A stretch of 64,000 nt of DNA from Niabella drilacis (lineage in GTDB: Bacteria > Bacteroidota > Bacteroidia > Chitinophagales > Chitinophagaceae), in NCBI RefSeq assembly GCF_900101395.1, contig NZ_FMZO01000002.1, positions 571,840-635,839 of the forward strand, read 5' to 3'. Of the stretch, positions 43,594 through 51,678 are shown piece after piece (positions within the stretch are counted from its first letter, which is position 1; each line of letters begins with the position of its first letter). The position numbers were made by a program, and so were the translations under genes. The notes beneath the pieces were generated by a model, which was not told where the DNA came from, searched no databases, and saw only the letters and a program-made list of their open reading frames with translations.

Positions 43594-46008
43594 ATGAAAT
43601 ATATTGTTACTGCCTTGGCGATGCTGGTAGCATCCGCCACGCTGTTTGCGCAAAAAAGCATTTACCATAAAGACTGGATCGATTTTAATAAAAACGGGAA
43701 GAAGGATATTTATGAAGATCCTGCTGCTTCGCCTGAGGAAAGGGTAAAAGACCTGCTGGGGCAGATGACCATCGACGAAAAGACCTGTCAGACAGCAACG
43801 TTATATGGTTTTGGCCGGGTCTTAAAAGATGAACAGCCCACCCCCGGCTGGAAGAACGAGATCTGGAAAGATGGAATTGCCAATATTGATGAAATGCTGA
43901 ACGGGCTGGCCCGTAACAAAAAGGCGCAGACAAAATATTCTTATCCCTTTAGCCGGCACGCAGAAGCCATCAATAAAGTGCAGCGCTGGTTTGTAGAAGA
44001 GACCCGTCTGGGGATACCGGTAGATTTTACCAACGAGGGCATCCATGGTTTGAACCACGACCATGCTACTGCCTTTCCGGCGCCCATCGGGATCGGGTCT
44101 TCCTGGAATAGGACCCTGGTACGGCAAATGGGACAGATCGTGGGCAAAGAAGCAAAGGCGCTGGGTTATACCAACGTATATGCACCCATCCTGGATGTGG
44201 CCCGCGATCAGCGCTGGGGAAGGGTGGTGGAAACCTATGGTGAGGAGCCCTTTTTAATTGCACAACTGGGCACCGAAATGGCTGCAGGTATACAGGAGAA
44301 CGGCGTTGCGGCTACCTTAAAACATTTTGCCGTTTACAGCATCCCGAAGGGGGGACGCGATGGCAATGCCCGTACGGATCCACATGTGGCACCCAGGGAA
44401 ATGCACCAGTTGTTCCTGTATCCCTTTAAAAAAGTGATCGCTAATGCGCACCCGATGGGTATTATGAGCAGTTACAACGATTGGGACGGCGTGCCGGTAA
44501 CGGCCAGCCACTATTTTTTAACGGAATTGCTGCGTCAGCAATTTGGATTTAACGGCTATGTGGTGTCCGACAGCAGGGCAGTGGAATTTGTATCGGAAAA
44601 ACATCATGTGGCCAGGGATTATAAAGGTGCCGTAAAGATGGTGATGGAAGCCGGGCTGAATGTACGCACCGAATTTGATCCGCCAGAAACTTTTATACGG
44701 CCATTGCGGGAACTGGTAAAAGAAGGAGCGCTGTCTGTAGAAACCCTGGACCAGCGGGTAGCCGAAGTGTTGAAGGTGAAATTCAGACTGGGATTGTTTG
44801 ATCACCCGTATGTGAATGATCCAAAGCAGGCAGACCGGACCGTTGCTACAAAGGAATCGGAAGCAGTGGCATTACAGCTAAACCGGGAATCGCTGGTATT
44901 GCTCAAGAACAGCCCTCCCCGGGGACAAACACAACCATTGCTGCCGCTCTCCATCAACCAGTATAAAAAGATCCTGGTGACCGGACCACTGGCCGGTGAA
45001 AAAAGTCATGCCATCAGCCGCTATGGGCCTTCTAATAAAGAAGTGATCTCCGTGTTGGAAGGCATCCGGTATTATGTAGGTGATAAGGCTGCCATACAAT
45101 ATATAAAAGGATGTGATGTGGCCGATGCTACCTGGCCGGAGAGTGAGATCATCGAAACACCGCTGACCGGCGAAGAAACTGCGGCGATCAGTGAGGCGGC
45201 AGAAGCTGCAAAACAAAGCGATGTGGTGATTGCCGTGGTGGGTGAAGATGATAAACGGGTGGGTGAGAGCCTGTCCCGTACAGGGCTGAACCTGCCCGGC
45301 CGGCAACTGAAATTGTTGCAGGAATTAAAGAAAACGGGCAAACCCATTGTAATGGTGCTCATCAACGGCCAGCCGCTGACCATCAACTGGGAGAACCGCT
45401 ACCTGGATGCGATCCTGGAGGCCTGGTTCCCGGGTCCGCAGGGCGGAACCGCCGTGGCCGAAGCCCTCTTTGGAGCGTATAACCCGGGTGGTAAACTAAC
45501 GATGACCTTTCCCAAAACCACCGGGCAAATAGAACTGAACTTTCCGTTTAAACCGGCATCCCATGCGGGTCAGCCGGGCGATGGTCCCAACGGCTACGGC
45601 AGAACAGCGGTTGTAGGTCCGTTATACCCCTTTGGTTATGGATTGAGCTATACCGGCTTCGAATATTCCAATCTCCGGGTATCGCCGGAGAAGGGCAAAA
45701 CGCAGTCGGACATAAGCGTTACTGTGAACGTAAAGAATACAGGGGCGGTAAAAGGCGATGAGGTGGTGCAGCTGTATGTGAAGGACCGGGTAAGCAGCGT
45801 AACCACCTATGAGTCGGTGCTGCGGGGATTTGAAAGGGTATCATTAAATCCCGGGGAAACAAAAACGGTACATTTTAAACTAATACCGGAGGATCTTTCC
45901 ATCCTGGATAAGGATATGCATTTTGTGGTAGAACCCGGTACATTCGATATCATGATCGGCAGTTCTTCAGAAGATATAAAACTTAAAAAGAGCATTGAAC
46001 TGGAATAG
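43594..46008 (+). CDS. glycoside hydrolase family 3 (beta-glucosidase/xylosidase type)
   Basis: 804 residues with signal peptide (MKYIVTALAMLVASATLFAQ). N-terminal GH3 barrel: LGIPVDFTNEGIHGLNHDHATAFPAPIGIGSSWN, VARDQRWGRVVETYGEEPFL, AATLKHFAVYSIPKGGRD (KHF..Y-like motif) and GYVVSDSRAVEFV, with the nucleophile Asp near residue 326. GH3 C-terminal domain follows (LLKNSPP, VVIAVVGEDDKRVGESLSRTGLNLPGRQ) and a fibronectin-III-like domain (VNVKNTGAVKGDEVVQLYVKDRVSS) closes it. It releases beta-linked glucose or xylose in the periplasm or outside. The nucleophile is followed by Ser instead of the more common Trp (SDS), as in some subgroups. Confidence 0.95.
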   Translation: MKYIVTALAMLVASATLFAQKSIYHKDWIDFNKNGKKDIYEDPAASPEERVKDLLGQMTIDEKTCQTATLYGFGRVLKDEQPTPGWKNEIWKDGIANIDEMLNGLARNKKAQTKYSYPFSRHAEAINKVQRWFVEETRLGIPVDFTNEGIHGLNHDHATAFPAPIGIGSSWNRTLVRQMGQIVGKEAKALGYTNVYAPILDVARDQRWGRVVETYGEEPFLIAQLGTEMAAGIQENGVAATLKHFAVYSIPKGGRDGNARTDPHVAPREMHQLFLYPFKKVIANAHPMGIMSSYNDWDGVPVTASHYFLTELLRQQFGFNGYVVSDSRAVEFVSEKHHVARDYKGAVKMVMEAGLNVRTEFDPPETFIRPLRELVKEGALSVETLDQRVAEVLKVKFRLGLFDHPYVNDPKQADRTVATKESEAVALQLNRESLVLLKNSPPRGQTQPLLPLSINQYKKILVTGPLAGEKSHAISRYGPSNKEVISVLEGIRYYVGDKAAIQYIKGCDVADATWPESEIIETPLTGEETAAISEAAEAAKQSDVVIAVVGEDDKRVGESLSRTGLNLPGRQLKLLQELKKTGKPIVMVLINGQPLTINWENRYLDAILEAWFPGPQGGTAVAEALFGAYNPGGKLTMTFPKTTGQIELNFPFKPASHAGQPGDGPNGYGRTAVVGPLYPFGYGLSYTGFEYSNLRVSPEKGKTQSDISVTVNVKNTGAVKGDEVVQLYVKDRVSSVTTYESVLRGFERVSLNPGETKTVHFKLIPEDLSILDKDMHFVVEPGTFDIMIGSSSEDIKLKKSIELE

Positions 46009-46019
46009 TGCAGAGACTG

Positions 46020-46149
46020 TTTCAGGTTTAACGTTAAAGGTTAGATCCGTGTCATACTCAATGCAAAATGTCAGATCATACATTCCGGACGAATCAACTG
46101 AAAACTGATGGCTGATAGCGGTTTAAGGTTTAAAGTTTCACATTGGATC
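46020..46149 (+). repeat. two blocks of degenerate heptamer arrays between GH3 and rluD-type genes
   Basis: Block 1 (46020-46047): TTTCAGG-TTTAACG-TTAAAGG-TTAGATC. Block 2 (46098-46149): CTGAAAA-CTGATGG-CTGATAG, then CGG, then TTTAAGG-TTTAAAG-TTTCACA-TTGGATC. Seven-base periodicity is exact. Nothing else is seen in this 238-nt gap between converging genes. Confidence 0.7.
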
Positions 46150-46246
46150 CGTTTTTATACAAAGTCCCGACAGTCTCCTTGTCGCCCAAATATAGTACGC
46201 GCCATTATCAGGCAGCATGCTCACCCACTTCCACATTTCCAAATTC

Positions 46247-47305
46247 CTAAGAACGATTGGTGTATTTCCGCCACTTCTCAATCACTGCCTCCATATCCTG
46301 TGGCAGGGCACTGTCAAATAGGATTTCCTCGTTGGTATCCGGGTGCACAAAGCCCAGTGTTTTAGCGTGCAGGGCCTGCCGCGGGCAAAGCTCAAAACAA
46401 TTGTCTACAAATTGCTTATACTTGGCATATACCGTTCCTTTTACGATCTTATCGCCACCATAGAAGTCGTCATTAAAAAGGGGATGCCCGATGTATTTCA
46501 TATGCACGCGGATCTGGTGCGTGCGACCGGTTTCCAAAATGCATTGTACCAGGGTTACATAACCGAAACGCTCCAGCACCTTATAATGGGTAATGGCTTC
46601 TTTTCCATGATCCCCTTCCGGGTAGGCCTCAAACAGTTTCCTGAAACGAAGGTTACGGCCTACATGGGCAATAATGGTGCCCTCGTCTTCCTCCATATCG
46701 CCCCAAACCAGGGCAATGTATTTGCGGCTTACGGTATGATCAAAAAACTGCTTTGCCAGCGAGCGCATGGCTTTTTCCGTTTTGGCCAGCACTAACAGGC
46801 CGCTGGTATTTTTATCGATCCGGTGCACCATGCCAAACCGCGGAAGGGTTTCTTCTGTAATGGCGGCATTTTGTTGCTGTAAATGATAGGCCACGGCGTT
46901 GATCAGCGTGCCATTAGGATTGCCCGAGCCGGGATGCACCACCATGCCGGGCCGTTTATTGATGATTAAGACCGCTGTATCTTCATAGGCTATATTGAGC
47001 GGGATGTTTTCAGGAACGATCTCGTTTTCATCCGGGGCCATATCGGTATAAACAACAATCTCCTGGGCGCCCCTTAATTTATAGTTGGGTTTTACTTCCT
47101 TGCCATCTACCAGCACCATATTATTGCGGATGGCCTGCTGGATCTTGTTCCGGGTAGCGCCTTCGATCCGGTTCATCAGGTATTTGTCAATCCGGAAAGG
47201 CTCCTGTCCTTTATCGGTTTTATATACAAACTTTTCGTATAGTTCGTCATTGCTATCCGTACCCGTCAAAAAATCGTCCGGCGCTTCAGTTTCATTCCTT
47301 GCCAT
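46247..47305 (-). CDS. RluA/RluD-family 23S rRNA pseudouridine synthase
   Basis: 352 residues from the ATG at 47305. S4-like RNA-binding domain first (FRIDKYLMNRIEGATRNKIQQAIRNNMVLVDGKEVKPNYKLRGAQEIVV), then the catalytic domain with HRIDKNTSGLLVLAKT (catalytic Asp of the RLDxxTSG motif), SRKYIALVWG and ETGRTHQIRVHMKYIGHPLFNDDFYGG. RluD makes pseudouridines in helix 69 of 23S rRNA; the exact member is inferred from overall length and domain order. The frame continues 70 codons upstream, but TAAATTTG at 47311-47318 ends five bases before this ATG and shows transcription starts here. Divergent from lipB. Confidence 0.93.
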   Translation of the reverse strand: MARNETEAPDDFLTGTDSNDELYEKFVYKTDKGQEPFRIDKYLMNRIEGATRNKIQQAIRNNMVLVDGKEVKPNYKLRGAQEIVVYTDMAPDENEIVPENIPLNIAYEDTAVLIINKRPGMVVHPGSGNPNGTLINAVAYHLQQQNAAITEETLPRFGMVHRIDKNTSGLLVLAKTEKAMRSLAKQFFDHTVSRKYIALVWGDMEEDEGTIIAHVGRNLRFRKLFEAYPEGDHGKEAITHYKVLERFGYVTLVQCILETGRTHQIRVHMKYIGHPLFNDDFYGGDKIVKGTVYAKYKQFVDNCFELCPRQALHAKTLGFVHPDTNEEILFDSALPQDMEAVIEKWRKYTNRS

Positions 47306-47310
47306 TGCTT

Positions 47311-47318
47311 CAAATTTA
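47311..47318 (-). promoter_or_regulatory. TAnnTTTG element 5 nt before the rluD-type ATG
   Basis: Reverse-strand TAAATTTG; the ATG begins at 47305, implying a leaderless mRNA. Confidence 0.55.
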
Positions 47319-47422
47319 GTAAGACCTGTGAAGGGGTGTTCCGGTGGCATGTAAAACCTCACAGGTCTTGGCTCCCGGAAAACTGTCTTGCCTGCAAATG
47401 TAAGACATCCGCTTTTCTTTGG

Positions 47423-47430
47423 TAATTTTG
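47423..47430 (+). promoter_or_regulatory. TAnnTTTG promoter element for lipB
   Basis: TAATTTTG ending 10 nt before the lipB ATG at 47441; a very short leader. Confidence 0.55.
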
Positions 47431-47440
47431 CATATCGATT

Positions 47441-48172
47441 ATGAAACATCAGGAAGTATTGTTTAAAGATATGGGAACCCTGCGGTATAAAGATGCATGG
47501 GATTACCAGGAACAATTATTGCAGGAAAATGTGGCTGTTAAAACCGCTTTGCGTGAGGCCCAGGACAGGGGAGAAAGCTTCGATGCCGGGCGTCAAACAT
47601 CCAACCATTTACTTTTTGTAGAGCATCCGCATGTGTACACGCTGGGCAAAAGCGGGCATATGGAGCATGTGCTGTTAAGCGAAGAACACCTGGCAAAAAG
47701 AGGGATCGATTTTTTCAGGATCAACCGGGGCGGGGATATTACCTATCACGGACCGGGACAAATGGTAGGCTATCCGATTTTTGATCTCGAACGGTTTTAT
47801 ACAGATATTGGCCGCTATCTGCGGAATATTGAAGAAGTAGTGATCCGCACCCTTGCTGACTATGGTTTAAAAGGAGAGCGTTCCCCGGGCGAAACGGGGG
47901 TATGGCTGGATCCGTTCTTAAAAGGGAGAGAACGGAAGATCTGTGCCATTGGAGTGCGCACCAGCCGGTGGATCACCATGCATGGTTTTGCGCTGAATGT
48001 AAATACCGACCTGGAATATTTTAATTTTATCATTCCCTGTGGTATCCAGAACAAACAGGTAACCTCCCTGCAAAAGGAACTGGGAACGCAGCTGGATATG
48101 GAAGCGGTTAAAATACGGTTGAGGAAAAACTTTGAGGAGGTATTTGAGATCCGTCTCCGATATAGGTCATAA
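47441..48172 (+). CDS. lipB: lipoyl(octanoyl) transferase
   Basis: 243 residues. LipB signatures: LLFVEHPHVYTLGKSGH, the highly conserved RGGDITYHGPGQMVGYPIFDL, GVWLDPF...RKICAIGVRTSRWITMHGFALNVNTDLEYFNFIIPCGIQNKQVTSL, with the catalytic Lys (RKICAIG) and Cys (PCGI). It moves octanoyl groups from acyl carrier protein to lipoyl domains of E2 and GcvH proteins, the first step of lipoate assembly in the cytoplasm. lipA is not adjacent. A TAnnTTTG element lies just upstream. Confidence 0.97.
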   Translation: MKHQEVLFKDMGTLRYKDAWDYQEQLLQENVAVKTALREAQDRGESFDAGRQTSNHLLFVEHPHVYTLGKSGHMEHVLLSEEHLAKRGIDFFRINRGGDITYHGPGQMVGYPIFDLERFYTDIGRYLRNIEEVVIRTLADYGLKGERSPGETGVWLDPFLKGRERKICAIGVRTSRWITMHGFALNVNTDLEYFNFIIPCGIQNKQVTSLQKELGTQLDMEAVKIRLRKNFEEVFEIRLRYRS

Positions 48173-48565
48173 CTATGCAGCAGGAGGTCTGCGGGCCTTC
48201 TTATCCTGCCGGACGGGTTCCGGCATTTATGCAGTGGTCTTCCCGAAAAACATTGAATCGGCATCTTTCTGGCTGAAATTAATATTTCAGGGGAAGCTTC
48301 CTGCTGCGCATCAAAGTATTCTTTTTTCTTTTTGGGCATGACTGCCGGTTGGCCCGGTATAGAAGCAGGTGTGTTGGAATACATTTGTACGCGCCTGCAT
48401 GTGCATACGCTGCTGTAAACAACGGAAGCTCTTTGAGCAGGTGAAAAAGGAGGCGCCTCCTTTTATATGGAATTGAACAGGAAAATTTGATGGAGGCAGA
48501 AGAAACGGTTATCGATCTTGCCCCCGGGGACACCCGGCACCGGGTATCGGGCGTCTGGCAACATC
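48173..48565. other. intergenic region without a recognised gene
   Basis: About 390 nt between lipB and the terminator of the OmpA-family gene. Only short open frames without protein-like features. Nothing regulatory stands out. Confidence 0.5.
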
Positions 48566-48595
48566 AAAAAAAATCCCCGCCCAAATGGGCAGGGA
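48566..48595 (-). terminator. intrinsic terminator of the OmpA-family gene
   Basis: On the reverse strand CCCTGCCC / GGGCGGGG-type hairpin (loop ATTT) followed by eight T, 25 nt after the stop codon. Confidence 0.85.
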
Positions 48596-48619
48596 CGTAT
48601 TTGTTATAGCAAAAAGTGA

Positions 48620-50302
48620 CTATTTTTTGCGAAGGTTCGGATGCGGAGGAGCCACAGTATTAGGCCCGTCCTCGCCCGGAGCTGCTGCACGGATATCTAC
48701 AGTGTTGCAGTCTCCACCTTCCTGGCCAGAGGAGAAGATAAAACGGTCTCCGCTGATGCCTTCTTTTTCCTGTAAGTGAGTGATCACTTTATTTACGTGA
48801 TCCCAGCTTAATTGCTGCTGGCGTTTGGTTGCTGCACAGTAACCCACTACGACAACTTTACAGTTAGGGTTGGCTCTTAATTTGGAAGCTATGGTAGCTA
48901 AGGCTGCAGTAGCATCGGAAGAAAGCGTATTGGAATTAGCTTTAAATGCTACGCTTGGTAATGCTCCCAGTAAGGTAGCGCACTCAGGTTCTGCAATTTT
49001 ACAGTCATCGGGGCAGGGGCATTTTCCAACGCCATCTGCATCAACCGGCTGGCAGTAAGTAGGAGTAACCAGTTCTTTATCTTTGCAATCCGGAACGCCG
49101 TCGCCATCTGTATCACGGCTTACACCATGCGTGTCAACAGGGCAGCCGGCAGGCGTTTGTTCCTGGTCAAACTGGTCTGTAACACCATCACCATCAGAAT
49201 CAGGCAGTACGATCTCCGGCACGCGGCGCAGTTCACCATAAGCATAGTTCAGCGGATTCAGCCAGTATAAGGGCTCTACTCTTCTCTTTTTGGAACCAAT
49301 GTTATAGTTAATGCCTAAAGTGAGATAGTTCATGAAATCTTTATCGGGGGTCAGGGTTCCCTGATCGGTCCAGCGCTGACCATCCAGCAGGTCAGAACCA
49401 TTGTAGATGATCCGGTCTTCCAATGCAATATTGAAACGTGGGCTTAAGCGGAGCGCCACACCCATACCACCGGTAACGGAAGCGGCAACAGAGCCGGCAA
49501 ACACGTGGGAGTAACGGATGCTGGGATCTGCTTCAATCGGAGTGTCAAACATATCATCCTGTAGGTCCTTCAGTTGTTTCAGAACGTCTTTCTTGCCGGT
49601 AGCTGTAATTTTGCTATAGTCATACGCAGCGCTTTCCAAATCACCGTTTACTTCGTGCATCGCATTTACGCGACCATCCCAGGTAGTAATACCCACACCA
49701 CCCAGGGCATAGAAGGTAACGCCTGTTTGATCCTTATAAAACCGGATGTTATGAAGATTGGCGATCAACTGCAGGCTCAGCTCCTGTACAGTGGTTTTGT
49801 AATTGTAATAAACACTGGGGAAGTTGATGGGGTTCCATACATTATTCCCGGCTAACACGCTGTTCCGCTGGTAACGGTAATACCAGGGGTTGTCCATCCC
49901 GGTAAACTTATAACCGGAAGAAGGGCGCCAATCCTGGCCTTTGGCAATACCATACATATATTCCAGCCGCAGCGACAGGGTGTGCCCCAGTGATTTGCGG
50001 ACATGGAGACCAAAACCGGGGCTCAGCATTTCTGAACGAACATCACCGTTAACGCTGAACAACCCGCCTTTAAGACCAATTTCCCACATGTCTTTGGGTT
50101 TGGGAGGATAGTCGGTCTGCCCTGTTACAAAATCACGGAACTGCTGTTGATTTTTCTTCGAATAATACTGCGAATCAGTAATGGAAACAGGCCCGTAAAT
50201 CGGGTGGGGGGCCGTGTAAGGATGGGTTCCGCTAACCTGGGCTTTTGAGCTGCCATAAGAGCAGATAGCTAAGGCTAGGAGGAGGGTTTTGGAATGGTTC
50301 AT
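48620..50302 (-). CDS. OmpA-family outer-membrane protein with calcium-binding (TSP3-like) linker
   Basis: 560 residues: signal peptide (MNHSKTLLLALAICSYGSSKAQ), an N-terminal beta-barrel-like region (about 60-340; GLKGGLFSVNGDVRSEMLSPGFGLHVRKSLG, aromatic-rich strands), a Cys-containing Asp-rich linker with thrombospondin-type-3-like repeats (DSDGDGVTDQFD, DTDGDGVPDCKD, CPCPDDC) and a C-terminal OmpA-like peptidoglycan-binding domain (VAFKANSNTLSSDATAALATIASKLRANPNCKVVVVGYC). The final part (SSGQEGGDCNTVDIRAAA) is close to the usual NRRV region but degenerate. It should tether the outer membrane to the cell wall. TATATTTG at 50390-50397 and a small hairpin (GTACCCC/GGGTATAC) lie in its leader. 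Confidence 0.9.
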   Translation of the reverse strand: MNHSKTLLLALAICSYGSSKAQVSGTHPYTAPHPIYGPVSITDSQYYSKKNQQQFRDFVTGQTDYPPKPKDMWEIGLKGGLFSVNGDVRSEMLSPGFGLHVRKSLGHTLSLRLEYMYGIAKGQDWRPSSGYKFTGMDNPWYYRYQRNSVLAGNNVWNPINFPSVYYNYKTTVQELSLQLIANLHNIRFYKDQTGVTFYALGGVGITTWDGRVNAMHEVNGDLESAAYDYSKITATGKKDVLKQLKDLQDDMFDTPIEADPSIRYSHVFAGSVAASVTGGMGVALRLSPRFNIALEDRIIYNGSDLLDGQRWTDQGTLTPDKDFMNYLTLGINYNIGSKKRRVEPLYWLNPLNYAYGELRRVPEIVLPDSDGDGVTDQFDQEQTPAGCPVDTHGVSRDTDGDGVPDCKDKELVTPTYCQPVDADGVGKCPCPDDCKIAEPECATLLGALPSVAFKANSNTLSSDATAALATIASKLRANPNCKVVVVGYCAATKRQQQLSWDHVNKVITHLQEKEGISGDRFIFSSGQEGGDCNTVDIRAAAPGEDGPNTVAPPHPNLRKK

Positions 50303-50389
50303 ATTTTTTGGGTTTTGATATATTCTTCAGAGCTGTTGGTGTACCCCTTTTAGGGTATACGAAAACAGCTATAAATATATAGTGACGTG

Positions 50390-50397
50390 CAAATATA
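50390..50397 (-). promoter_or_regulatory. TAnnTTTG promoter element of the OmpA-family gene
   Basis: Reverse-strand TATATTTG, about 87 nt before the ATG at 50302. Confidence 0.5.
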
Positions 50398-50616
50398 TGA
50401 TTTATCGTCAATTTGTTAAAAAAATAATAAGGGAAAATTCCGTTTTTTTGTCAGATCTTTTTCTGATTCGAAACGGGGATGGATGGCAGGAAGATATGGC
50501 CCCCGGCATACGGTCCTCTTTGCGGGAGGTCGGGGCCGGGGTAGCGTGCTTGTTTTGGCATAATAGAAATTAATTAAAAACTATCGTTAGTTGTGAAATA
50601 TTTTTTAAATATTTAT

Positions 50617-50646
50617 TTTGAAATTTGAATTTTCGTTTTATCTTTG
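50617..50646 (+). promoter_or_regulatory. promoter of the aromatic amino acid operon
   Basis: TTTG (50617-50620), 18-nt spacer and TATCTTTG (50639-50646), close to the consensus seen at tRNA-fMet. It ends 10 nt before the leader-peptide ATG. Confidence 0.7.
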
Positions 50647-50656
50647 AACCTCAATT

Positions 50657-50740
50657 ATGAGGTCAACAAAGTTTTATACCTGGTTTTATTTTAGCTTCTT
50701 CTTTTTTAGCGGAAAGCCGGGTATGCTTTTGTCGAAATAA
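50657..50740 (+). CDS. aromatic-rich leader peptide of the Phe/Tyr/shikimate operon (attenuator)
   Basis: A 27-codon open frame. Codons 6-17 read F-Y-T-W-F-Y-F-S-F-F-F-F: seven Phe, two Tyr and one Trp in twelve codons, with four Phe codons in a row at 50696-50707. It lies between the promoter at 50617-50646 and an intrinsic terminator at 50773-50801, upstream of prephenate dehydratase. This is the arrangement of classical ribosome-mediated attenuation (as in the pheA and trp leaders of enterobacteria). When charged tRNA-Phe is scarce the ribosome should stall in the Phe run, leaving GCCGGG (50716-50721) free to pair with the terminator's 5' arm. The peptide is too short for usual gene prediction. 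No function beyond regulation is expected. Confidence 0.85.
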   Translation: MRSTKFYTWFYFSFFFFSGKPGMLLSK

Positions 50741-50772
50741 TTTTTGTAAAAAATCATTCAGAATAAAAGAGG

Positions 50773-50801
50773 ATCCCGGCGAAAAAGGCCGGGATTTTTT
50801 T
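50773..50801 (+). terminator. attenuator terminator hairpin
   Basis: ATCCCGGC (50773-50780) pairs with GCCGGGAT (50788-50795), loop GAAAAAG, followed by a T-run to 50801. The 5' arm (CCCGGC, 50775-50780) can alternatively pair with GCCGGG at 50716-50721 inside the leader peptide frame, the probable antiterminator. It ends 22 nt before the prephenate dehydratase ATG. Confidence 0.88.
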
Positions 50802-50823
50802 GTAATTGTTTAGTCGGGAAAAA

Positions 50824-51678
50824 ATGACAAAAGAGGCAACATCAGGCAGGACAGTACATATGGCCATACAGGGCTACGAAGGAAGCTTTCACCAGGAGGC
50901 AGCGAACCTCTTCTTTAAGAAGAACGTTACGGTAGCCTGTTGCGATACCTTTAAAGAAGTGATTGCAGCCGCAAAGGACCCGGCCCGTACCGATGGATGC
51001 TTAATGGCGATCGAGAATTCCATTGCCGGCAGTATCCTGCCCAATTACAATTTACTGCAGGCGAGTGACCTGAGGATCATTGGTGAGGTATATATGCAGA
51101 TCAACCAGAACCTGCTGGTAAACCCGGATGTAGAGCTGGAGGATATAAAGGAAGTGCATTCGCATACCATGGCTTTGCAACAGTGTTATGAATACCTCGA
51201 TCAGTTCCGGTGGAAACTGGTGGATGCAGATGATACGGCCTTAAGTGCCCGGCATATTGCCCAGCATAAGGCCCGGCATATTGCGGCTATCGCCAGTAAA
51301 CTGGCGGCAGAGCTTTACGGGCTGAAGATCATAGCCCCCAAAATTCAGACCTTAAAGAATAACTATACACGCTTCCTGGTACTGCGTCGTAAGGAAGACC
51401 TGGGAGAAGCAATGGAAGGAGATAAAGCCTCCATCAATTTTCACACAGACCACTCCAAGGGGAGCCTGGCCAAAGTACTTTCCATTATTGCCCGGGAAGA
51501 GGTTAATATGACCAAACTGCAGAGCTTCCCGATTCCCGGAACCCAGTTCCGGTACCAGTTTCATGCGGACATGGAGTTTGAGCAAATAAGCGATTTTGAA
51601 AAAGTAATGGAGAAGATCAAGCCTGTTACAACCGGCTTAAAAGTTTATGGTATTTATAAAAGAGGTTCATGGAAATAG
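50824..51678 (+). CDS. pheA: prephenate dehydratase
   Basis: 284 residues from the ATG at 50824; an upstream TTG at 50806 lies just after the terminator T-run and is unlikely. Catalytic domain: IQGYEGSFHQEAANLFF, GCLMAIENSIAGSILPNY, and the NNYTRFLVL motif with the catalytic Thr. C-terminal ACT domain (ASINFHTDHSKGSLAKVLSIIAREEVNMTKLQSFPIPGTQFRYQFHADME). The enterobacterial ESRP signature for Phe binding reads LQSFPI here. There is no fused chorismate mutase; that is fused to DAHP synthase three genes on. Converts prephenate to phenylpyruvate. First structural gene of the attenuated operon. Confidence 0.95.
   Translation: MTKEATSGRTVHMAIQGYEGSFHQEAANLFFKKNVTVACCDTFKEVIAAAKDPARTDGCLMAIENSIAGSILPNYNLLQASDLRIIGEVYMQINQNLLVNPDVELEDIKEVHSHTMALQQCYEYLDQFRWKLVDADDTALSARHIAQHKARHIAAIASKLAAELYGLKIIAPKIQTLKNNYTRFLVLRRKEDLGEAMEGDKASINFHTDHSKGSLAKVLSIIAREEVNMTKLQSFPIPGTQFRYQFHADMEFEQISDFEKVMEKIKPVTTGLKVYGIYKRGSWK

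Noticed and set aside
47306-47515. 70-codon N-terminal extension of the rluD-type gene
   Set aside because: A TAAATTTG element at 47311-47318 lies just before the ATG at 47305, and the extension overlaps the divergent lipB.
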